Positions 12,496-24,660 of a stretch of DNA of 64,000 bases are shown here, piece after piece. Made by a program: the position numbers and the translations under genes. The notes beneath the pieces were generated by a model that saw nothing but the letters and a program-made list of their open reading frames with translations, ran no database searches and was not told the origin of the DNA. The first letter of the stretch is position 1. The number at the start of each line of letters is the position of its first letter. The stretch is from Triplophysa rosa (taxonomy: Eukaryota; Chordata; Actinopteri; Cypriniformes; Nemacheilidae). The stretch spans positions 630,243 through 694,242 of the forward strand of contig NC_079905.1 of assembly GCF_024868665.1 (NCBI RefSeq), given 5' to 3'.

Positions 12496-15400
12496 ATGGC
12501 GAAAGACATCATGCTGTACTGGGGCTCGGACTCTGCGCCCTGCTGGCGCGTGATGATCGCGCTCGAGGAGAAACAGCTGCACGGATACAACAACAAACTG
12601 CTGTCGTTCGACAAACAAGAGCATAAATGTGCAGAAGTCATGCAGCTCAATCCCAGAGGACAGGTGACGCCAACAGTCCCTTTAATCATCTAAATACATG
12701 TGACTTTTATTACAGAGATGAAATAATTGCTCAACTTTATGGTGTGATGTTGAACTTTTTGCAGCTTCCAACTATGAAGCACGGAGACACAATCGTGAAC
12801 GAGTCTTTTGCCGCGTGCATGTATCTGGAGGTACGACACGCGTGAACGCGCCTGACACCGAAAAATATACAAAAATACACCAAGATTCATGAAAACCCTC
12901 TTTATCACACGGGGTGAGTTCAGGTAGATTTGGACACTTCGACAGTCGTCTCGATGTCCCAGTTTACCAGAATTCACCATTCCAAACATTTTCGACATTC
13001 AGCATTAATGTTTGGTAAAATAATAGTCATATAGTTTAAGCATGAAACTGAAAACAAACTAAAAACTGTTGTTATGCAATCAGTGGGCTAAAAAACATGG
13101 ATACTTTTACTAAACCCATAGTTTCTGGTTTTCCTCATGTGAGAAGTAACTAGCATGTTGTGTTGTGTGTTTGTATAGAGTATGTTTAAATCTCAAGGCA
13201 CTCGTCTGATCCCAGATGACCCGACCGAACAGGCTCTGGTTTATCAGCGGATGTTTGAGACCAACAACCTGCAGCAGAAAATCTGTAAAACATCTTTATT
13301 TCCTTCATAAGCACAAACATTTGCATGTCTGTAACTCCAGAACCGTTAGAAATACCTTAAAGCGGCTGTGCAACGGTGTTTCATGCATTCTGACTTCTTT
13401 ACACTGTTAAACGTGCTGTCTTCTCTTGCTTGACATGGTCAACTTGTCAAAAAAAACGAGTTGGACGTATGACGTAGTGTTTCTGTGCCCGATACACTCC
13501 CACAGCCAGGGGCGGAGCTACGGGTGGGCCTGGGCAGATTGACAGCTGGCCCACCACATCAGAGCCAAGAAATGTATTTTTAATATTATTTTAAATATGA
13601 TTTTGTTAACCTTAATTCTAAATTTGAATTGTATAAATTAAATAAAAACATTTAAATTGTTTGTTTATTAAAATAATATCTAAATTAAGAATGTCATCGC
13701 GTGACGTCAGTGACGTTAGGGCCGTAACTTACGCTGCGCGCCAATATACTGTAGCTGTCTGTAGATTCTCTTGTACATCATGTAAACCTGGCTAAACAAA
13801 CAGCTATCCATGCGGTAGTTTTATAAAAAAAACAAGTCTAGACAATGACGCTGAAGAAACACACACTGAGGCACCTGGAAAGGAAGGTGAAATACACACA
13901 GCAACATCCAATGAGTCGAGTGCTCATGGCAGCATTTGTGCTTCAGCCTCCACTGATATTCTCACTCAGCCGGCGTCCGAATTAGTAAATCAAAATTGTC
14001 CACCTCCAGATCTTATCCAAATTTACCTGAAACTCAAACAAATATAGAATCTTATGAATAAACTATGCATGAATATACCATTTACATTGAGTCATTTCAC
14101 GAGTTCACCTGAGCAGATAATGAAGATAGCAGGGGTAGTAAAAAGTATGCGTGTTTGGCGTGCTGTACTCCATCCGAACCCGGAACGCTCCCGCCCCCCA
14201 ATAGGGGCGAGTGCGCCGAGCTCGGAAACGGCCAAACCCAGAACTCACCCCCAGAAGTGCAAGAATATAAATTGGACAGCAGCCAGGTAGCGCATACCCC
14301 CCAAAAACGCTGAAAAAGGCTTCCTGGATGGTGGCTTGCGGTCGCCATGGACCTGTGGGTCGTGCAGGCCCTGATGAAGCAGATGTTGTCGTGGCCGCTG
14401 GATGTAGATTTCCGAGGGGGGTTCTTCTGTGATCGTGAATCGGGATCCTGATCCTGGGGAGCAACAGAGCTAGAAGGTTGGCTAGCTTCGGCAGGGTGAC
14501 TTTTGCCCGTCTGCTGCGGCAGAGCATGAGTTGGAAGCCCGGGGGTGGTCACTGCGGTGACTCCGGCTTCTAGCATGGGTGGGGGGGTGGAACACGTTCT
14601 GCTGCGGCAGAGAAAAGTTTAAAGCAATGGGCCCCTGTGGGGGCGGTCGCTGCGGCGATACTGGCTGCATAGTGCATGGTGTCTATTACGGCTGGACTTG
14701 GGTTGGAAGCACGGGCCACTGTGGGGGCGGTCGCTGCGGCAATACTGGCTTCATAGTGCATGGTGTCTATTACGGCAGAACTTGGGTTGGAAGCACGGGC
14801 CCTTGCGGGGGCGGTCGCTGCTGCGATACTGGCTTCATGATGCATGGTGTCTGCTGCGGCAGAACTTGGGTTGGAAGCATGGGCCCTTGCGGGGGCGGTC
14901 GCTGCTGCGATACTGGCTTCATGATGCATGGTGTCTGCTGCGGCAATGCTTGGGTTGGAAGCACGGGCCACTGCGGGGGCGGTCGCTGCGGCAATACTGG
15001 CTTCATGATGCATGGTGTCTGCTGCGGCAGAACTTGGGTTGGAAGCACAGGCCCTTGCGGGGGCGGTCGCTGCTGCGATACTGGCTTCATGATGCATGGT
15101 GTCTGCTGCGGCAAAGCTTGGGTTGGAAGCACGGGGGTGGTCACTGCGGTGACTCCGGCTTCTAGAATGGGTGGGGGGTGGAACACGTTCTGCTGCGGCA
15201 GAGAAAAGTTTAAAGCAATGGGCCCCTGCGGGGGCATTCGCTGCGGCGATGCTAGTTTCGAAGTGCATGGCGTCTGCTGCGGCAGAGAGAAGTTTAAAGC
15301 ACATGCCCCTGCGGGGGTGTTCGCTTTGGCGATGCGTGGCATCTGCTGCGGCAGAGCGGGGGTTGGAAGCCTGTGGGCGGTCGCTGCAGTGACGCTGGCT

Positions 15401-18400
15401 TCTAGCATGGGGGGGGGTGGAGCACATTCTGCTGCGGAGAGAAGTATGAAGCACGGGCCCCTGCGGCGATACTGGCTTCTGGCATGGGGGGAGGGAAGAC
15501 ATTCTGTTGTGGCAGAGTGAGGGAAGAAGCACAATACTTCAGGGGAAGGGGTAAGGGAGGGATACTATCGGAGGGAAGGAAAGACGTTCTGCAGCGGCAG
15601 AGTGAGGGATGAAGCATGGGCCCTTGCGGGGGCTGTCGCGTGGTGCGATGCAGGCTTCTGGGGAAGAGGATGGGGTAAGGGAAGCATGCAAGGGAATTTT
15701 GGGAGGGGAAAGACATTCTGCTGCGGCAGAGTGAGGGGAGAAGCACAATACTTCAGGGGAAGGGGTAAGGAAAACATGCAAGGGATTCTATCGGAGGGAA
15801 GGAAAGACATTCTGCAGCGGCAGAGTGAGGGATGAAGCATGGGCCCCTGCGGGGGCGGTCATACAATACGATGCTGGCTTCGGGGGAAGGGGATGGGGAA
15901 AGGAAACATGCAGGGAGGGGTCAGCTGGGGGTAGGAAAGACGTTCTGCAGCGGCAGAGTGAGGGATGAAGCACGGGCCCCTGCGGGGGCAGTCGCGTGTT
16001 GCGATGCTGGCTTCAGGGAAGGGGATGGGGGAAAGGGATCATGCAAGGGAACTTACTTGGGGGGAGGGAAAGATGTTCTGCAGCGGCAGAGGGAGGGATG
16101 AAGCACGGGCCCCTGCGGGGGTGGTCGCGTGTTGCGATGCTGGCTTCAGGGGAAGGGGGAAAGGAAGCGGGTTGGGGGAGGCAATTACTTAGGGGGAGGA
16201 GGAAAGGAGGTTGGCTGCGGCAGAGCATGGGCGGGAGCACGGGCCACTGCGTTGCTGGCTTCTGAGGAGTTGGTGTCTGCTGCAGCAGAGCTGCTAAACG
16301 ATTCGGGTGATGAGGGTCTGGTGTGCTTCCTTGATGAGGGTGCGGTCTGTCCGGATGTGATTTTTGAACGCGTCGGGAGACCAATGGCCGAGCGCTTGGA
16401 TCTGGGACTGTGAAAGGCCCTTTTGGGCAGCCGTGGTTGCCACGCCAATGCGGAACGAATGGCTGGGGAATAGATCTGCTGGGATGCCTGCATGGAGCAA
16501 AACGGATTTAAGATGTTTTTGGAATCAGAAGCGTGTAGCAGTTTGATTTGAGTCATCTACGAAGAGATGGTCGGATGGAGATTTAGCTTGTGATGTTCTG
16601 AAGTGGAGGATTGAAGATGTTGTCATTAGCATATCGTTATTGGATTGGGTCAAAATATGGCGATCTTGCGAGCTTGACTAGCATGTGTTTACTGGTGCCG
16701 GTGTTGTGCCGAGAAATGCACCCCTGCCAGATTATGCACCCTCCCTCCCCACAATGGTTAGGGTGAGGATTAGGTGTTAGGGGAGGGGTTAGGATTAGGT
16801 GTGGGGAGGGGTTAGAATTAGCCAACCGGACAGCGTGTTATAGAAGGAGGTGCATAATCTGGCAGGGGTGCATTTCTCGGCACAACACCGGCAGCAATTG
16901 TATCTGGGAACAAACGAGGTGACGAGCGTGACGTAAACGAGCGGGGATACGGAATCACTTCCCGAAACAGCGGGAAGATGTATTTGAAAATGTTGCTTTA
17001 CGGATCGGGCCTGCTGCGTGGCTGCATCGCTTTAAAAATCTGTATGATCCCTTGAATACTTTACATCCTTCCTGTGATGTGTAATCCTTTAGGGATGGCT
17101 TCAGGTAAGAATCTTTGTCTACTTATGTGCTGGTTCACTTGAGCTGATAGGGTAGAGTCTACAGTATGTTTGCTGATTGCGAACCAGCCGGTCTTAATTA
17201 TATGCTCTGGCTTCTCCCGAACTTTGTTAATCGTTAGTCAACCATTAACATCATTTAGCAGACGCTTTTATCTGAAGCGACTTACAAATGAGGTAAACAA
17301 TTAGAACAACATGAGGACAACAAAGCATAAGCGCAGTAAAACCGGTCTCATATAGCCCACCTCATTATAAAGAGAAAAGGGGTTTTTTTTATAGAAAGAG
17401 TAGAAAAGAGATAGAAGTCAGATCTGATCGGTCAGGTGCTGACGGAAGAGATGTGTTTTCAGACGACTCTTAATAATTATTATTATGCCATTTTATAGTT
17501 TGGCTTTCATCATCGCTACTCATGTTGGTCTTGCTTCTGTCAAAATATTTGTAAAAAATCAGGTCAAGGTCTGAGCCGGGGACCTCTGGTTGAGTTCACA
17601 TGAAATGACTCAGATGTACATTAGTGATAGTAACTGGTCAAATATTTCTCTGTGGGTTTATATCTGACCGATATGTTTCCAGTGTTGGGCAAGTTACTCT
17701 GAGAAAGTAATTAATTACTAGTTACTAATGACATATTCAATAGTGTAATTAGATTACTGTATAAATGACTCTCTCCAAAAAGTATTGAATTACTTATTAC
17801 TAATTACTTTCTATATCCTTTCTATATATTACTTTCTAAGTGATGCAAGGATAGACATGAAGAAAAAATAAGAGTAATCCCTTACTTTACTTAAATTACA
17901 GTAACTAGTTATGCCCAACACTTTAGGTTTGTAGAGCTATTAAGTAAGTACAGTATGTGTTTTAAGTGGTCACATAGTAAACTCATCTGTACTGAATCTG
18001 TCTTGTGTGCACAGATGAAGTGGCTTACTATGGGTGGCTTGTGCCGGAGGAAGAGAGACATGAATCTGCCCTCAAGAGAAACAAAGAGAACTTCATCACT
18101 GAGCTGAAGCTGTGGAACGGTTACCTGGAGAAGGTCTTCATCATCTCAACATCTATTACACAATCACTCTGTTACAGAGCTTCACATTCACATCAAGAGA
18201 AATGAAGATGTGGTTCTTGAGTCTAATAAAAGCTCATGTCTTATCAGATGGGCAAAGGATCTTATCTCGCTGGCAAGAACTTCACTATGGCCGACGTTGT
18301 TTGTTTCCCCGTCATTGGATTTCTTTCACGTCTGGGGTGAGTCAAATCTCTCTAATGATTGACAGCATCAGACGAAAGTCCGTATGTGATGCTGGTTTAA

Positions 18401-18561
18401 TGATTAATCTGATCGTGATCTCTGACAGGTGTCCTAAAGAGAGATGTCCCAGACTGATGGAGTATTATGAGATGGTGAAGGATCGGCCGAGTATTAAAGC
18501 CAGCTGGCCGCCTACTTGGCTTGAGAAACCTGAAGAACAATACACCCTGAAGAACTTATAA
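12496..18561 (+). CDS. gstr: Glutathione S-transferase rho
   Basis: Cytosolic glutathione transferase of the rho class found in fishes; conjugates glutathione to electrophiles. Exons: 12496-12663, 12765-12830, 13179-13284, 18015-18133, 18248-18336, 18429-18561, phase-consistent, 226 residues, a normal GST length. The start MAKDIMLYWGSDSAPCWRVM gives the thioredoxin-fold N-terminus with the catalytic region after strand 1. VVNESFAA-type ESFAACMYLE marks the glutathione-binding Glu-Ser pair. The C-terminal helical domain includes GKGSYLAGKNFSMADVVCFP and CPKERCPRLMEYYEMVKDRP, and the end is LEKPEEQYTLKNL. Intron 3 (4.7 kb) is packed with repeats. The donor after exon 4 (AAG/gtcttc) is weak. A polyA signal AATAAA is at 18666-18671. 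Confidence 0.93.
13506..14050 (+). mobile_element. Probable degraded hAT-type transposon end in gstr intron 3
   Basis: CAGGGGCGGAGCTACGGGTG at about 13506 resembles the 5' terminus of hAT elements. About 350 bp later a disrupted reading frame (near 13840-14040, including a PPPDLI-like peptide) is reminiscent of the N-terminal region of hAT/ZMYM-like transposases. No matching 3' end was found because tandem repeats begin shortly after. Confidence 0.35.
14520..15520. repeat. 84-bp GC-rich minisatellite, both strands open
   Basis: Tandem repeat with an 84-bp period (successive cttgggttgg at 14697, 14781, 14865), best preserved from 14695 to 15130 and degenerate to about 15520. Because 84 is a multiple of three, long frames stay open on both strands, each showing a 28-residue peptide repeat rich in Gly/Cys (+) or Pro/Ala/Gln (-). 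No start context, domain or splice structure supports a gene. It lies wholly inside gstr intron 3. Confidence 0.9.
15520..16200. repeat. Second-tier GC-rich tandem repeat, about 130-bp period
   Basis: Repeated blocks containing ttctgcagcggcagagtgag, then gcccctgcgggggcggtc and a purine-rich ggggaagggga stretch, recurring near 15590, 15720, 15810, 15945 and 16078. The core CTGCGGCAGAG and GCGGGGGCGGTCGC words are shared with the 84-bp array, so both seem derived from one ancestral unit with different expansion. Confidence 0.85.
16290..16570 (-). pseudogene. Fossil C-terminal tyrosine recombinase of a DIRS/Ngaro-like element
   Basis: Minus-strand translation gives FQKHLKSVLLHAGIPADLF followed by SHSFRIGVATTAAQKG and IQALGHWSPDAFKNHIRT. 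HSFR and the HW-xxxxF pattern are the catalytic HxxR box and the following His/Trp box of tyrosine recombinases carried by DIRS-like and Ngaro-like retroelements. The position normally holding the nucleophilic Tyr (FxxYIRT) reads His (CAC), and an in-frame stop precedes FQKHL near 16518. The element is dead. No reverse transcriptase was found nearby; the GC-rich repeats lie on its 3' side. Confidence 0.7.
16696..16893. mobile_element. Hairpin MITE with 45-bp perfect inverted arms
   Basis: Left arm 16696-16740 and right arm 16849-16893 are exact reverse complements, both reading TGCCGGTGTTGTGCCGAGAA from the outside. The ~108 bp centre is a G-rich run of ttagggg/gattaggtg words. No flanking duplication is obvious. 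Perfect arms suggest a young non-autonomous element or recent arm homogenisation. Confidence 0.85.
17240..17480. mobile_element. SINE-like fragment with conserved fish core
   Basis: Contains ttagcagacgcttttatctg followed by aagcgacttacaaatgag, the conserved core shared by many fish SINEs and LINE tails; the same core recurs at about 29058, 49360, 50100 and 55400. Boundaries are unclear. Confidence 0.55.
17690..17925. mobile_element. hAT-like MITE, AGTGTTGGGCA termini
   Basis: Starts CAGTGTTGGGCAAGTTACT and ends AGTAACTAGTTATGCCCAACACT, forming an inverted repeat around an AT-rich interior of about 200 bp. Fits the abundant fish MITE class with these ends. Flanking duplication is not convincing. 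Confidence 0.7.
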
Positions 18562-20754
18562 ACATCTACTGCAGACATACAGTATATACATGACACTGAT
18601 CATTACTGTTGAAAGTGAATTGATCTCGTTCTAGCTGATATCACACTTAGGAGAAAATCAACATGAATAAACTAGTGTGACGATCTGTTGCTCGCTCTGA
18701 TTTTTTGTAAGACGTTTTTTCTCTGTCGTTCGAGTAGTTTTCATTTTAAATGAAACATTTCATTAATATTGATTGCAAGTTTTGTTTATTTCCATTAAGA
18801 CGAACACACTGTTAATGGATTTGTAATTGTAGATCAACATAATCTGTTTTTATATTGTATGGGTAATACATAATATTTCTGTTGCGTCGGCTGTTGCTAA
18901 AAAAAAAGGGGGTTTTCAGTCTTTGACAAACATAAAGTTTTATTTCCCATATCACACATCATGTCGTAATGATCCATGCACACGAAGAACATGTTAAAGG
19001 TGGTTAATACCACTACAGTTAAAGGGACACTCCACCCAAAAATGAAAATCCTGTCATCGTTTACTCACCCTCAGGTTGTTCCAAACCCGTATACATTTCT
19101 CTGTTCTACTGAACACAAAGGCAGATATTTAGAAGAATGAAGGTAACAAACAGATCTCATCCCCCATTTACTGCCATAGTAGGGGAAATAAATACTACGG
19201 GAGTCAATGAGATCTTTGGTTCACTGACATTCCTACAAATATCTTCCTTTGTGTTTAGCGTTTAAACAAGTTTGGAACAATCCGAGGGTACGTAAACGAT
19301 GACAGAATTTTCTGTTTGGAGTGAACTACCCCTTTAAGTTATAAGAAACTACATGATGGAAAATTTGAGAAGCAACATTGAGCTTGAGTCTTTTGATCAT
19401 TTGTGTTTATTGTTTGTATCTTTTGAGGGGTATAGAACTACAAAACGTTTACATACACCCCTCTTATAATGTATGGAGTCTTCAAGTGTGAAGCTCATCA
19501 CACACTCACTGCTGGAAACATCAAGATTGTGCAGGAGCTGCAGGGTTTTACTGAAGGACAGGAAGCTCTTTCATATCTCGGCTCAAACAAGAGACTCGTC
19601 GACAACTATTAAAAACAAATTCATTGGTCATGTAGGTAATATTGCACTGTATTTAAAGGACGATAGTTCACACAAACATTTGAATTCATGATTCATCCTC
19701 ATGTCATGTCAACCTGAATGAGTTTCTCTCTTCTTCAGAACACAAAAGAAGATATTTTGAAGAACGTTGATAACAATACTGAACCACATTGACATCCATT
19801 GTATGAACACAAAACCACCGACATTTCTCAAAATATTTCTTTTGTGTTCCAGAAGAAAGACTTGCATACACGAGAAAGAATAAATGACAGAATTGTATTT
19901 AAACTAATGAGAAGAACTGTATACATTCCTCTACACGTATATATATATATACAGTATATACCACCATAGTTCACAGCAGAAGGACAATTAAAGGTTTTGA
20001 GTCTCAAAGGAGGGAGCCGTCAGATGCTTCTCCAAACACACCGAGTGTCTGACAAAATTGAAATTTAAAGTTTTTAAAAAGCAAATACATTTTCTTTAAA
20101 AAACAACGGTTTACTTTTTGTATAGTTTAACATCAGCAGTATTTGAAGAGTTTTGTTCTAAAATGAGATCATGTTTTTTTATTATGCATTCCAATTAATA
20201 TCAAACTGCTGCGGTTTTGATTTAAGCAATAATGACAAAAAACTACAGCTAACTAACGCAACACACACAATAAAAACATGATTTTTGATATCTCTTTTGG
20301 AAACTCTTCATTTCATAATCATTCATGTTGTTTTGTAAGCTCTGAAATACTTCAGTTTGAGGAAAAGGACATGACAATAAAATTCTGTTGCGTTACATCT
20401 GTGTATTTCATTAAGTACACACATCAGAAAACTTCAGTCAGTCAGAATAAAACCGTTTAATGAAACGTGTATTTGATGAGCAACATTTTAATAACAGCAA
20501 CCGTTATCATTCTTACAGACACATTTGATCCCATTTCTCTGGGATCTGTGATGCAGGTTTACACACATCTCATCTGCCCTGCAGATCTCTATCCTGCGTC
20601 TTTCTCTGAATCTCTCCAGCTCTCTTCTAGGGCTCGTTCAGTGAGCTCACATCCCATCATGTTCAGCGAGAACATGCCGTGAACACAGTTCAGCTCTTTC
20701 TCTAGAAGCGCGACTGAACCGGGCGGTGCTTTGACTCTCCAGCGTCAGTACGTG
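18562..20754. other. gstr-msto1 spacer with two MITEs
   Basis: Convergent spacer between gstr (+) and msto1 (-). About 19018-19340 is a palindromic MITE starting ttaaagggacactccaccca and ending with the matching tttggagtgaactacccctttaa-type text. About 19655-19890 is a diverged relative (ttcacacaaacatttgaatt). The remainder is AT-rich 3' UTR-like sequence with no gene seen. Confidence 0.6.
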
Positions 20755-23700
20755 TCAATCATCGTCCTCATCCGATGAAGAGTGAAGCTGGTTGTGTTGA
20801 TAACAGTGAGCGAGACTGCGGAGCTGCTCCATCGCTTCAGTCAGCTCGCTGAGCTCCAGTCCATGAGAGAGGAAACTGGGAGCCACGCGACGCATGTCCA
20901 GCGCAGAGCACGCTTTCTGCAACTCTGACAGCTGAAGACCCGCAGCCGGACTGGACTGAAGAGACGTCAGGACCGGAAGACTCGACACAGGACGAGCAGC
21001 GGCTGCGCGAGAGGAATTACACACACAAAACATCAGAGAAACAAAATAAAAACTGCGTGTGTGAGAGACTGGGGTTGTGAAGTTTCACTCACAGACAGGA
21101 AGCGCAGGATGATTCTGGAGGAAACCCTGTGGAGTCAGAGCCGGACTGAACATCTGAGGGAACGGAGCCGTGACTTTACTGGGACTGGACACCAACTGCA
21201 CCGCCCTACACACACACACACACACACAGATGAACAGACATCAGACACAGCCACAGGTTTCTTCCCACATCTCACATATGCCAACACGTGCGTGTGCGTC
21301 TCACAGTGGTGTTGATGGGTAATGTAGTCGGGTGTAAGCGGTGAGAACATCTTCTCCAGAGCGTTCAGAGTGAAGCGGACTGGCCGGCTCTGTGCCCGGC
21401 AGCAGGGGACTGCAGAAAATAAAAACAATAACAAATAAACCAGTGCTGTGTGCTGTACAAATACATGTTTTGTTACACCAAAAAAAGCCAAAGACGACAA
21501 CATCCACCTCCTCAAAGTAAACTGTCATCAGATGATAAGAGGAGAAGATGCTCACCTGACTAAACTCCGCCCCTCTAAGCCTTTCAGAGTTACTGATTGG
21601 CCAAAGCAGCATCCGTCGCCAAGCTCTGGACAAGCTGATAGGGATCTCCATGGCAACGCATTAGCAAAAGCATCCAGAGCCGCCGGGAGACAGCTGCCGT
21701 GCATCATGGGAAATGGAACAGAGCCGTAAGCCGAAACAACCTGGAGACAAACGGCAGGTGTAAAATCTACAGGAGAGAGAAAATCCCGTCACAGGTCTGA
21801 GATCAGCGGGTTTATACTGACCTTCCTCCCGGAGACGGTCAGAGCGTCTGAAAGCTGCCACATGGGAGCGCTGTTGTGTCTCAGTCTGTACGACACCGTC
21901 ATAGCGTCCAACGCAAGAGCCAAAACAGCACTGGAGTGAAACCACAACTCGGGCTGACAGACGACACACACACATCTTTACAAACACACACACACACACA
22001 CACACAACTGTGCTTTCTCTTGTTCTCTGTGTGTAAGAGACTCACATCATAGTTGAGCAGTGGGAAGGCGGTGGGTGGAGGTGGACGTCTCCCCAGACCC
22101 CCCCGCAGGGTCAAAGGGCAGAAGAGCGAGCTGTGATTGGCCATACTGACCGTTCCCAACGCACAGTTCATCATATGAAAGACGTCCTTTATAGAGCTCT
22201 GATGAGGTAACGTTCATGAGATTAAATGACCAGCACTGACCAATCGGCATCAAGTATTCATTCAACCCAAGATGACATCACATCTCACCGTGTCTGGGTG
22301 ATTGACAGGAGCCACGCCCCACGTGAGGATGCCACGCCCTCCATAAGAGTCCTGCAGCATCTCTGTGACCTTTGACCCCAAGCCTGAAAAGCCGTCCGTG
22401 AGATCACAGAACAGCTGGAATCCCTGAGCCGGAGGAGACACAGCGCGTTTACATCGACACCGGTGTTCACGATGCTGTCCAGCTGATTTTGTGGGCTTAC
22501 CTGCAGATAATCGCATTCTTCCACGAAAAAATGCAGCCGGTCCTCTAAATCCTCCAACACTGAGCCCTGTAAGAGCACCGTGCCCTGACCGAACACTTCC
22601 AGACGCTCCGATTCACTGATGACAAGCACACAGCATCAGGTGTGTAACTATTACAGCAGGGGATTGTCACTCTAGTAAAGTGTGGTGTGGTAGAGTCAAT
22701 CCTCACCCGTCATGATTAAACTGGTTAATGACAGAAATGGTGCGCGGGTGAAGATGAATCCTCAGAAAGTCCGACCACACCCTCACGCTGCCCTCCAGCC
22801 TGTAGGATTTCTGTATCCGCTCCAGAATATCGTTTATCGTCTCCGTGGCAACGGCGGATTCTGCGCTGGTTACTGTATGAGCATAAAAGAAATGAAAGTG
22901 TAAATAATTCTATACACATGCTGGTCAAGTGAAGAGTGCATGAAACCATGTCTGACCTGAGCAGCGGTCAGGAGCCAGAAAACTTGCTGACTAGAGAAAA
23001 CACAATGACACAAGATCTTCACAACATCACCCTCACGTAACAGAGACATTCTTACACACACTCACATCCAGACTGTCCAGATCTCGCAGGAAAGAGTTTC
23101 TGCTGGCTGGACTTTCCCTGTGGGTCGTAATCTGTCCATCCCTAAAACAACAACAACAACAACAGCAACAACAATACCGATTCATAAATACCACACAACA
23201 ATGTGATTGAGAATCAGACAACAGAAATACTGAACACACAAACATCTAACCATGTACATGCTGCAGCTTTACTCTCGGGTTCATATAACCGTCCCTCCTG
23301 CGGCAGCGTCTGAAGACTCCCTGAAGAAACAACATCAAGATAAACATCTGCAGACGTGACCATATTGAGCACGACAACACAGTCGGACGGTTCTGGGGCA
23401 TTATTAAAGCTTTATTACAGGTGAGAATGCAGTTTGGGTCTCAGGGGTCACCTTTGAGGTCCATGGCGATGAGTCGGGGGGTGTATGTGACGTGGCCGCC
23501 CAGAGTGAGACCCTCTCTGAACAACACATCACCCTGCAGCTCAGCCGGCGCCCCATCCGGGTCATAACACAGAGATGCATCCTACACACACACACACACA
23601 CACACAGAGATGATGATTGATACTTTGAATTTTCATTTCGTTATGTCTTTTATATTTCGCATTGTTATTTGTTTATAGCAGAGAACACACAAACATTGAT

Positions 23701-24176
23701 ACTGGACAATAGCATGAAACAATGTCAATCTTTCTTTCTCTGTGTATTTTGCTTTCACCAAGCTGACCAGGATTCAGGGCCACTTCACCACAGATTCAGT
23801 AAAACTACGGCATCTGTTTCTAACAATCTTTCGTCATTCGCTTTTCTTATGACAGTGGTCACGGCAACAACAACTGCGACGATTCTGCTATTTCTGAGAG
23901 AACTGATCACAGTCGCTTCGGGTTAAAGCGTCAGCTAAATGACTACATGTACATGTCAAGTATGCGCCCAGAAACTAGACCTGTACCCGACTAACGAGAA
24001 CTTATTAGTATTATTATAACAGTGTGGTTTGATTCGAAGAGTTTATAAATCACTATTAACGTGCGTGATCCGCTATAAACACACTGACTGACCTGCAGAT
24101 TCCACCAGTGAGTGCCGATAAAGTTGGAATAATGTCCGAGCTGAAGAGTCACAACCTCTCTACACGGACCGCTCAT
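20755..24176 (-). CDS. msto1: Misato homolog (mitochondrial distribution and morphology)
   Basis: Tubulin/FtsZ-related protein that influences mitochondrial fusion and distribution. Fourteen coding exons on the minus strand: 24093-24176, 23452-23581, 23251-23320, 23066-23141, 22957-22990, 22707-22872, 22501-22615, 22289-22423, 22046-22198, 21822-21953, 21556-21740, 21305-21409, 21093-21205, 20755-21002. They sum to 581 residues, close to the ~570 of human MSTO1, with phase kept throughout. Diagnostic stretches: [69 protein letters not shown], and the C-terminal [20 protein letters not shown] ending in an acidic [14 protein letters not shown] corresponds to the tubulin-like glycine-rich segment. 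Start is the only Met that aligns with the family N-terminus. Divergent from tmem79. Confidence 0.95.
23143..23176. repeat. (CAA)n microsatellite in msto1 intron
   Basis: Short CAA trinucleotide run with one CAG interruption, directly beside the acceptor side of the msto1 exon 23066-23141. Confidence 0.85.
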
Positions 24177-24650
24177 ACTGATAAATAAACGTGAACACTT
24201 ATTAAACATTCATTTCATGAAGGTAAACAAGAGATTTCTCATGATGTTTGGAAGAAACGCAACACAATTTTCATGCGCCATCCGTGACAGACTAACGCAG
24301 CATGTGGGCGGTACTCCGAATGCCTTCCTGATGCTGATTGGCTGCTGCGGCTCAATCAGCGCGACGATTGGTCGAGAGGAATGTTGGATCGTCTGTGGTA
24401 TAGTTTGGTTTCACTGCGCCTGACGCGCACATGTGCAGCGCCAATAAACAGCATGAATGTGCAGAACTTTACAACTAAATGTTTTTTTTTACCTAAATGT
24501 GGTTTAATAAATATACATATACATAATCACGTTTAAAATACATAAATAGACTTTTTGTATATTTTATTTGATTGTTTATAGACTATAGAGCGTGAACTAA
24601 TCCGCGTAGGTTTGACAATTTGAGAGGCGCTATGAGAGGCGTTGACGAAA

Positions 24651-24660
24651 GTCACGTGAC
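24651..24660. promoter_or_regulatory. CLEAR-type E-box GTCACGTGAC
   Basis: Exact 10-bp palindrome identical to the CLEAR consensus bound by TFEB/TFE3/MITF. It sits about 475 bp upstream of the msto1 start codon and about 140 bp before the inferred tmem79 first-exon donor. Binding is inferred. Confidence 0.55.

Noticed and set aside
14570..15532. Two ~315-residue ORFs on opposite strands as novel protein genes
   Set aside because: Both are by-products of an 84-bp tandem repeat whose period is a multiple of three; no start context, splice sites or domains, and they lie inside an intron.
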